Assembly: GCA_003049465.1 (NCBI GenBank)
Contig: PYSS01000066.1
Location: forward strand, 1-64,000
From: Magnaporthiopsis rhizophila
Lineage: Eukaryota > Ascomycota > Sordariomycetes > Magnaporthales > Magnaporthaceae
DNA: 64,000 bases
Reading direction: 5' to 3'
Below, piece by piece: positions 56,325-64,000 of this stretch (its first letter is position 1; every line of letters starts with the position of its first letter). The position numbers and the translations under genes are program-made. The notes under the pieces were generated by a model, which was not told the DNA's origin, searched no databases, and saw only the letters and a list, made by a program, of their open reading frames with translations.

Positions 56325-57353
56325 ATGTCGACTCCTGACCCCCAGGAGGAGGCAGCAGCGACAGCGCTGGCGACGCTGCAGCTCCGCCTCATCACGCACA
56401 ACGTGCGGTTCGCGACCGACAACCCCTCCCCAGGCGAGCCGCTGTGGTTGGAGCGGTGCCCACACCTGTGCGCGCAGCTGGTCTTCAACACCATCGGGCG
56501 CGACGCGTCCATCATCTGCCTGCAGGAGGCCCTGCGCCGGCAGCTACTTGACGTGGTCGACCACCTGAACGGGCACAACTACCCGGACTGGACGTACGTG
56601 GGCGTCGGGCGCGACGACGGCCAAAAGGCCGGCGAGCACTCGCCCGTCCTGTACCGCAACAGCGCCTGGGTGCGCGAGCAGCAGAGGACCTACTGGCTCA
56701 GCGAGACGCCCGACACGCCGTCCAGGGGCTGGGACGCCGACCTGCCCCGCATCGCCACCGTCGCGCGGCTCCGCCACCGCGGGAGCGGCAGGCCCGTCGT
56801 CGTGATCAGCACCCATCTCGACAACGTCGGGCGGATCGCGAGGCGGGAGAGCGCCAAGCTGCTCCTCCGCATCGCGGCCGAGTGGGCCAAGGGCGGCGGA
56901 GGGCCCGTCCGTGATTGGGATGCTGGTATGGGTGTGTCTGGTGCTGCTGACGGCGCGTCAATGTACCCCGTCTTCCTGGGCGGAGACTTCAACAGCAAGC
57001 CCGACGGCGCCGCCTATCAGGAGATGACGGTCCCCAGCAGCGGCATGGCTGACGTGTCGACGCTGCTGCGCGAGGAGGAGTGGTACGGCAACCACGACGT
57101 CACCTACACGTCCTTTGGCGAGCCCAACGAGACGCCGGCCAAGATCGACTTTTTGTTCGTCAGGGTCCCGGGCCCGTCCGCGGCCGTCAGGGCCCTCACC
57201 TTTGGCGTCCTGGCGAACCGCTTCGACGACGACGGCGTCTACCTGTCGGACCACCGGGCGGTGGTTGCCGATTTGGAGATCTCGGACGAATCCCCGGCCG
57301 TGGTCGCAGCTCGCCCGCCGCGTCATTGGCTCTACTGGCCAGGGACGAGATGA
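56325..57353 (+). CDS. endonuclease/exonuclease/phosphatase (EEP) family enzyme
   Basis: An intronless 342-residue frame. The start at 56325 places the first beta strand (L-Q-L-R-L-I-T-H-N-V-R) about 20 residues in, as expected for the family; an upstream in-frame ATG at 56244 would add 27 residues with no family support. All catalytic positions are present: Asn26 (T-H-N-V-R), Glu68 (L-Q-E-A-L) for Mg2+, His164 (S-T-H-L-D-N), Asp221 and Asn223 (G-G-D-F-N-S), Asp275 (A-K-I-D-F) and the S-D-H triad end at 308-310. The fold includes DNase I, AP endonucleases, CCR4 deadenylases and inositol phosphatases. The S-T-H-L-D-N and I-D-F-x-F patterns are typical of the small fungal EEP proteins of unknown substrate. 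No signal peptide or membrane segment, so it is probably cytosolic or nuclear. Confidence 0.92.
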   Translation: MSTPDPQEEAAATALATLQLRLITHNVRFATDNPSPGEPLWLERCPHLCAQLVFNTIGRDASIICLQEALRRQLLDVVDHLNGHNYPDWTYVGVGRDDGQKAGEHSPVLYRNSAWVREQQRTYWLSETPDTPSRGWDADLPRIATVARLRHRGSGRPVVVISTHLDNVGRIARRESAKLLLRIAAEWAKGGGGPVRDWDAGMGVSGAADGASMYPVFLGGDFNSKPDGAAYQEMTVPSSGMADVSTLLREEEWYGNHDVTYTSFGEPNETPAKIDFLFVRVPGPSAAVRALTFGVLANRFDDDGVYLSDHRAVVADLEISDESPAVVAARPPRHWLYWPGTR

Positions 57354-60300
57354 CCACCTAGCCAGGCGAGCAGCCCACACAACCCTCCGGAAGTGTTGCA
57401 CACACGAAGCGAGCTCGGTCCTCGGGCCGCCAAGTTGAGGCCCGAAGCCCGCTGCCAATAGGGGAGGCTCTCGTGTTTTCCTGGGGGTTTGTGCATATCC
57501 CTCGCCTGGCACGAGATTCCGTTTCCTGTGCTATCCTCGCGCCGTAACTATGTGGGCCTGACTTCTTTTTCCAAGGTTTTCCCCTTTGCTTCTTTGGTAC
57601 GGCCACCTGCTTTGGATAGGCCGACGACGGCTTGGCTCTCGCATCAAACACTGGCTGGATGAACAGCTGGCGTTCCCTCATGGGGTACAGCTCTCCCGGG
57701 GGGTTTGATCGTGAGCATGTTGCTGCGTAGCCCGGCGTGTGCACGGGCATATGCGCCGCAGAGAAAACCAAGATTTGGAAGCTGGATTTGGTTATCTTGC
57801 AACGGTGGCGAGCCTCTCACACTCTTCTCGGCTTACCCGCATGTTGCGGGATTTTCTGTTTTCTGTTCGGCCATTTAAGGCAAACAATGGAGATCTGATT
57901 CCTCTTTCTGTTATCTACAGTGCCTTGGCTGCATAGGTGCCTATCATTATACGGCCGGTGTGCGCCTTATTTCTTCGGTTGGGCATCATCACCACGTCTC
58001 GGACCCTGTTCCTTGAAGGTTGGTCTTAGCAAGTCCTACTTTTTTTCCCTGGTCTCAGCAAGCCATACTGTTTTCCTGGTCTTCCTTGTAATCCGAGAAC
58101 CCGGGGTGGCGGACAAGGCGGCCTGAGCCTTTCCTCCTCCTCTCACCTCTTCTCCCTGGTACCACGGTTTATACTGCACCAAGCATGTGGTGCAGGAGTC
58201 TAATCCCGAAACGACACGCCAACCAACCGATCTCACAGCGCATACTTGCCCCCCACGCAAACTGCAGCTCCATGTCACAATGAGGACCGGGGGGCAAACA
58301 AGCGAGACTGGGGAGTGCCCGTCTGGTCCCCTAACAGCGAACCTACGTTCACGGCCATGAGCGGAGAGCTGGGGGGCAAAAAGGCGGTGTGGGATTGGCT
58401 GATATAGTTCCGTAGAAGCGATACTGCATCTCGTTGTGGAAGCCGGGCGGGCGGTCGAACCATACAGGTATGCACATGGTCTTCTGACTACGGGCCACGG
58501 CAGGGCAGCACAGCACGGATCCGGATTTAAGAAAGAGAAACACCATCCCGCACCTTTCGTCCCTCCATCCCATCCATCCATCCCGGATCGGCTGGCCGGC
58601 CGGTTGCCTCGCAGCCTTTTTTGACACTTGTCACCCTCTCGTTCCTCGGCGGGGAGGCCGAGGAGAGGCCAGCGAGCCAATGTGCAGGTGGCAACATGAT
58701 GACTTGCAGCAGCGCAAAGTGCGCACTTGCGAGGGCATGATGACGACTGAGAGCAAACGAGAAGCCTGTCTGGACCCCTCCATCCCAGACGCGACATGAG
58801 GGCATGCGGTGCCAGTCGCTTAGGTTGTGTAAGGTAGCGGCCGAGCAGACAATGCCCAACCCAACGCACACAAAATGCCTCTTTCTCTCTGCGCAACCGA
58901 GCGGATTCACGCTCCGACTCGGCCGTCGTGGTAGGAGTCCGAATCTGGCATATAAAGCGGTCGACCGTGTGTGGGAGGGCATATCACAGCATAAGAGCAC
59001 AAATTGGTCTGGGTGCATGTGGATGGATGCCCTTGTGTCTGGGGGAACGGCAGTAAAATTCCTGAAATGACGCCGATATCGAACACGGCTGGAGAACACG
59101 ACTGCCGAAAGTGGCTAGCTAGATGCAGGCTGCGGACGCGCGGAGCAGACCCGAACCAGAAAGCAAGACGCCATTCGCCCTGGATGATCCATGTTGTTCA
59201 GCAGGACGCTCCTGCGACATATTCTTTTGAGCCAGGAAGTGGAAAATTAACCAGGTATCCAGCCTGCCTGCAGAGGGAGTCGGGTGCAGTGCCGGACGTC
59301 TAGAATCCTTTCGAATCGAAAAGGGACCCAAGTCCAAAAGGTGCCAGCGGGCTCGCCGGTCTCTCGGCTCCTCCCCAGCCCGCTTCACGCGTCACTTCAC
59401 TTCACCCCTCATCCCATCCCGCGTCAGTAGGGGGGGACCACATACTGGCGGGGGCGACGTGAAGGTGAGTGGTGGAGTTGGCCCGCCTGACCGCTTACAT
59501 ACAAGGCATTGACGCATGTGCAGGGATGTCTTATTGGGAATGGAGAGGCCGGGTGGGTGGACAAGAGAAACGTCGGACGGATCGCCACCCGTTGTGTGTG
59601 TGCTTTCTTGTCGCTCCCGCCTTTTTTCTTTTCTTTCGGACGGAACGGGAACGGAAAGGACTGGACTGGACGGTCGGTGATGGGACGGGGTGAAAGTGAG
59701 ACATGAGACATTGGGAAAGTCAGTCTCGTCCGAGCACAATTGCTGGGGTGGGTTCCCCGCTCTGGGTGTCTCGAACGAAGCTGATGGAGTGTACGACGGG
59801 ACGACAACGACGACGACGACGACGATGAGCGTCAGGGCCAGTCATCAGTCACCAGGTGGATGTTTCCGCCTGCTGCCTGGGTCTAGATGGTTCCAGCTGC
59901 TGGAACCCCGTCGGACCCGTCCAAGACGAATGCCCCCAGCTTTCAATCGCTCAATTGCGCACAGTTGGATTGCGCAGACCATTTTTGATTGCGACGGCGC
60001 TGTGCATACAAGGCAGACACGTGCGCGCATATGAGCAAACTAATACTGGGCAAAAGAACAGAACACAAATTGCGTCTTTGCGCAATCGGCCGTGTCACCC
60101 TCCATTTTCCCATCTGCCTCCCACCACCGCCAAAGCGGATGAACCAACGATTGGCGTTTTCGTTTTCTGCTCGCGGCTTTTTTTTTCCCCCCTTCTTCTT
60201 TGGAGGGGTTGGGTCGGACTGAGAATCAAAGCACCACCACCACTACAACCAATATAAAGACACACCCCTCTAGTCATTCGCCAGCACTCGGCAGACGTTG

Positions 60301-62677
60301 ATACCCAAGAGAGGAGCAGAGACAGCATAAAGTGGGGTCTCGGGCCTTCGGGCACTAAAACCGCGGACAAGAGCTCGCCGCGCTGCGAGGAATTCCCCAG
60401 TCGAGCGAACGTGAAAGGTTGCTCGCTGGCAGCCCGGTTCTGGCCTTGGGGAGGGAAGGCCCTTGCTTTGCTCTCTTGGGCGGTGACGTAGATGACCGGG
60501 CATGTGCTTACCCAAAATCCTTCTTTTTTGACAGCTGGTTGTTTGTTTCAACCCGCGAGATCATCGGGTGCGGGATATCAAACAAGCAGGGTCCGCCTGG
60601 CCCGACATCCGTCCTCACCCTTTGCTCGCCCGCCCTACCGTGCCTATCCCGTATGTACAAGCATAAACCTTTCACAAACAGGCTCGCACCATCATCACTT
60701 TCTTCAAAGAAAAGGTCTCCCCTGCAGAAAGCGGTGACGGGCTGCAGAAGACGGTCAAGGGAAACCCATGGCGTCGGCCCCGGCTCCGGTACCTACGTGG
60801 ACTGTGTGCACTGCGAATCCTCGACGGTGAGGGGCCGTCAAGCTTCCCCAGAAAGAAATAGGTAGGTAATTTCCGCCCCAGACATTCGAGCTGCCCTTGG
60901 TCCCTTGCGCTAGCATTATGTGCCAGCTGTTAGCAGTTTTTGGCTGCTACAGGCACGGCAGGAGGAGGTGTGCCTCCAGCCTCGAAGCTGACCGTGGCTG
61001 GCTGGGGTCGAGTCGCACAGGGATTCGGCACCCAGACGATGGATCTGCAACAGAACAAACACAGAAAAGTTGGAACGACAATTCTTAACAGGCGAAACCA
61101 ATGTAATTGCAGAGTGATTGCAAGGCGAGGCTAGCCCCAAAACCTCGCCTCGTCTTTTGGTTGAGTGGTAGATTCAAGGCCTCACCGAGGCATCTCCTCA
61201 TAGAAGGACCCGTTCTCCGGGAGGGGTTCCCTTGGCAGATCACACCAGGACAGGCCAGGGCTTAACAAACGTGGGGAAAAGGGGATGGGGGCTTGCTTGC
61301 TTTTGCCCGCAAAAACCCGATTGAGCGCCAGTCGTGGCGCTGGCATATCGGCCAGGGATTGCCAATATCCGGGTCCCGGAGTGCCGACGGTGGGTGGCGA
61401 CGGTCACGACACGACGGTTTTTGACCGTTTCGTTTTTTCATGCTTCCACAGATTGTACTCTCGTAGCACTGCCAACGCCGACCGAGATGGATGCGTACTC
61501 CTCGATCAAGCCTGCCTAACGTGGGACCGCATTGCTGCTGTGCTCCCCAGGGTGCATCGAGCCGCTCACATTCCTTCCAATGGCCGGCATTGCGGCCAGG
61601 CGAGGCAGCACTTCCCGGAATCGGGCTTCTGCTGCCCTTGTTATGGGTACAACACCGTCCCCGGCACGGCAAGGGCGTGAGCACTTGAGGACCAGCAGAC
61701 GCAAGACGCAGACGCAGAAGCCAGAAGCGCAGACGCTGGAGCAAGCATGGGTGGGGAGACGAGGGCATGGGCAGGGGAGGCCCTGCAACAGGAGGGGCTG
61801 CTGCGACTGGACGGTTTTTGGCACCAGCAGGCGGCAGGTGGGCTCCATCCTGGCAACCGATTTCGTACGACACACCCTCCCTCCCCCATCACCCGCCCCG
61901 TGTCGCTCCTTCCCCCTCCAAGACCAGACACCTCGCAGCCCACAATTCCCAGCGTCTCTGTCCAACCCGAGCCGCCGTCCTGCCTGGTGTACAGAGAAAA
62001 GGCGAGCTTCATTTGCCAGCGTCGTCCCCCCTTTTCTGCTTCTTCCTCGTCTCGCTTTCTTTTTTTGGCACGACTGCCAGCTGTTTCTTTTCCTGCGGCC
62101 ACACCCACCCCTCTCTCTGTCCCATCAGCCGCCCGCTGCCCCAGTTCTGGCCCTCGTCGCTCGCCCCTCGACTTTGTGTGAGTTGGCGGGCCCCGATTGC
62201 CTGCACTTGCATTAAGGTAAAAAAAAAAAAAAAGCATTTCTGGGTCCCAACGCTTTCTTCCCTCTCCCACTTCCTCCGATTTCGTTCACCCAAACGAACA
62301 TCGCAATATTCCATCAGACCAAACCAACCACCATCTGTCGACGGGCGCCTCACATCTCCGACTCCTGTCTTCCCACGCTCTACATACGTCAGGTCCAGTC
62401 GCTGGTCGCTCCCAGACCACCGGGATCTCCCCACTCGCCACTCAGGGCAGCCCAAAGTCTCGCTCTGACACCCGCAAACCCAATTTGTCCGACGGTTTCG
62501 CTCCCGAGGAGAAAGCACGGCTTTTCTTACAAGCAAACAGTCGACGGCCAACAGCACCGTCGTCTCGTATTCGGCACTGATTGCGTCGTCGCCGCTCTGG
62601 GTCGAACCCCTCATTGACGCCAAGTCACGCATCCTTCCGCTGGCCAGCTGCTGCACCCTGGTGACGTCGCTGCCACA
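57354..62677. other. 5.3 kb intergenic region upstream of the last gene
   Basis: No convincing coding frame. The stretch from about 61860 to 62640 is C/T-rich on the plus strand, as in long fungal 5' leaders, with an A run at about 62219-62233. A CGA-repeat patch lies at 59801-59825. Long leaders of this type often carry upstream ORFs or a leader intron; I cannot assign either. Confidence 0.5.
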
Positions 62678-64000
62678 ATGTCAGACCGTGAGAGACGTCG
62701 GTCTCGGATACCGGACAGGGTAGCTTACATGGAGGAAGCCGACGATGACGGAAATGCACTGGAAGACGGCCCCAAAGTCGCCGCCTCGGTCGCGCCGAGC
62801 AGCCCTCGCAAGGAGAAGCCGAACACGCGCAAGTCGAGGAGGACACCGCAGTCGCCTCTGGCCCTCTCCGATGATTCCTCATCCGTGTCCTCGGAGGGAA
62901 CGGGCGCCGAGCTGGTGCCTCGCAGACCAGAGCCGTCGAGCTCAAGGAGACCCGACCCTTCCAAGGCCCAGAAGCGGGTGTCTTACACTGACACCCACAC
63001 CACCCGTCCTCCGGCCCCCAGGCATGCCAAGACTACCCCGATCACCCACACTGCCCGCAGGATGTCCCATCGCGAGGAGCCTACCTATTACGGGCGGGTC
63101 GAGTACAACCATGATTCGGGCCCCGTCATCACGCCGGGTGTGACGCGGCCTCGTTCGCGGACTTCCATCAACCCAAACCACCGCCATTCGAGCTATCACG
63201 TTCCGTCGAGGCCGCCTCTGGCTAACCAAAAATACCATCATCAAATGCCACCTGCCATCATGACGGGCGGGCTCCCGCCGCCGTCATATCCGCCGCCGCA
63301 ATGGGCAATGTCGGCAGGGCCGCCATCCATGCATATGCCTCCTGGGCCGCCGCCGCCGTTGGGGCCGCCGCCTCCAGCGCAGGACTACTTTCCCAACTCG
63401 CACTCGCTGTCGAGCCGCTTCGATCGCGGCATGGAACGACCCATGTCGGCCTTGGCTCACAGGCCCAAGCGCTACCCTGACGAGTACGAGCAGGAGAATC
63501 GCCCGATGGCTGTCACACGCCGGCCGTCGGTCAAGGCGTCGAAAAAGCGCGATGAAGAACATGACAGGATTCGCATGCCTCCGCCCGCTGCTCCCCAGAG
63601 GCCCAGTTCCGCAATGCCTTTGACCATCCGCACAAGCCCCTTTGCCCCACCGCCGCCACGAGGTCGCACTCCAGTGTACGACGACCACAACCCGTACCAG
63701 GGCGAGGAGGCCTCGTACGACCTCTCGCCCGTCGCCTACGAGTATGAGATGCCCCCACCCGTTCCCAGGGCCAGACGCCCCAGCGTCAACCAGTCAATCA
63801 GCTACGACCAGGCCGGATACAAGACCGAGGTTGCACCCCGCCGGAATTCGCAGTACGGGCCCAACTTCACGTCATCGCAGGCCGTCGACGACAAGCTTCG
63901 CAGGGCTCTTGCGCACCAGGACCCGGAGCCTCCCATCCAGCAGCTCACCCACGACGCTCTCCGCAGGGCAAGCAAGAGCAAGAACAGCAGGAGCAGCAAG
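62678..64000 (+). CDS. proline/arginine-rich hypothetical protein (3' end beyond window)
   Basis: The frame opens with ATG in a good context (CACAATG) and stays open for all 441 codons to the window edge, so it is the 5' part of a longer gene. I do not recognise the family. The sequence begins with a basic-acidic segment (R-R-R-S-R-I-P-D-R-V-A, E-E-A-D-D-D-G), then Ser-rich patches. A Pro-rich stretch with M-P-P-G-P-P-P-P lies at about residues 218-235, and several Arg/Pro/Ser blocks and P-P-P-P motifs follow. The last residues seen (D-D-K-L-R-R-A-L-A-H, L-T-H-D-A-L-R-R-A-S) look more helical and could be the start of a folded part. It is probably disordered so far; no catalytic motif is visible. 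Confidence 0.82.
   Translation, partial: MSDRERRRSRIPDRVAYMEEADDDGNALEDGPKVAASVAPSSPRKEKPNTRKSRRTPQSPLALSDDSSSVSSEGTGAELVPRRPEPSSSRRPDPSKAQKRVSYTDTHTTRPPAPRHAKTTPITHTARRMSHREEPTYYGRVEYNHDSGPVITPGVTRPRSRTSINPNHRHSSYHVPSRPPLANQKYHHQMPPAIMTGGLPPPSYPPPQWAMSAGPPSMHMPPGPPPPLGPPPPAQDYFPNSHSLSSRFDRGMERPMSALAHRPKRYPDEYEQENRPMAVTRRPSVKASKKRDEEHDRIRMPPPAAPQRPSSAMPLTIRTSPFAPPPPRGRTPVYDDHNPYQGEEASYDLSPVAYEYEMPPPVPRARRPSVNQSISYDQAGYKTEVAPRRNSQYGPNFTSSQAVDDKLRRALAHQDPEPPIQQLTHDALRRASKSKNSRSSK

Noticed and set aside
61154..61215. tRNA-like D-arm (TTGGTTGAGTGGTAGA)
   Set aside because: No 7-base anticodon loop, no B box with T-arm pairing and no acceptor stem; the following GCCTC/GAGGC hairpin has a 3-base loop.
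62590..62612. B-box-like GGGTCGAACCCC on the minus strand
   Set aside because: The T-stem does not pair and there is no matching A box at the right distance.

Overview
The window is nuclear DNA of a filamentous ascomycete (Pezizomycotina, most likely a Sordariomycete). The coding sequence is GC-rich. Introns are short (54-104 bp, except one of 181 bp and one of 291 bp), with GTAxGT-type donors and CTAAC/CTGAC-type branch points. The gene set is typical of fungi: a PTH11-type rhodopsin-domain receptor tail, mitochondrial phosphatidylserine decarboxylase, a Tho1-type SAP protein and a carnosine N-methyltransferase. There are no operons, CRISPR arrays or prokaryotic signals, and I found no tRNA or rRNA gene I could defend.

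Layout. 1-1128: the 3' end of a rhodopsin-domain membrane receptor. 1129-13590: a 12.5 kb gene-poor stretch with microsatellites, long A-tracts and several short tandem repeats (6.9-8.5 kb), part of which may be a decayed LTR element. 13591-28660: the dense core, seven-gene style packing with six genes. PSD1 (-) and a UBL/two-TM ERAD-type protein (+) are divergent. An RhlG-like short-chain dehydrogenase (+) converges on a carnosine N-methyltransferase (-), which is divergent from a PAC4-like proteasome assembly chaperone (+). That in turn converges on a 1693-residue disordered protein with a C-terminal methyltransferase-like domain (-). 28661-39238: a 10.6 kb gene-poor stretch. 39239-48531: two minus-strand genes, the mRNP factor Tho1/SARNP and a 2293-residue Dbl-homology/PH-like protein carrying eight copies of a DDGIRVRP-core repeat. 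51836-52819: an acidic/serine-rich orphan (-). 56325-57353: an endonuclease/exonuclease/phosphatase-family enzyme (+). 62678-64000: the 5' part of a proline/arginine-rich protein that runs off the window (+).

Spliced models were rebuilt by hand for six genes, and the reading frame closes in every one: PSD1 522 aa, UBL protein 699 aa, SDR 294 aa, carnosine methyltransferase 461 aa, PAC4-like 140 aa and Tho1 316 aa. The DH/PH-like gene also closes, at 2293 aa with one intron. The genes are housekeeping (membrane lipid synthesis, ER quality control, proteasome assembly, mRNA export) mixed with fungus-specific regulatory proteins; nothing suggests a biosynthetic cluster.

The least explained items are the DDGIRVRP repeat array, the degenerate motif I of the large methyltransferase-like protein, the repeat patch at 6.9-8.5 kb, and the very long homopurine A-tracts, one of them inside a dehydrogenase intron. 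I did not find a clear new multi-gene system.
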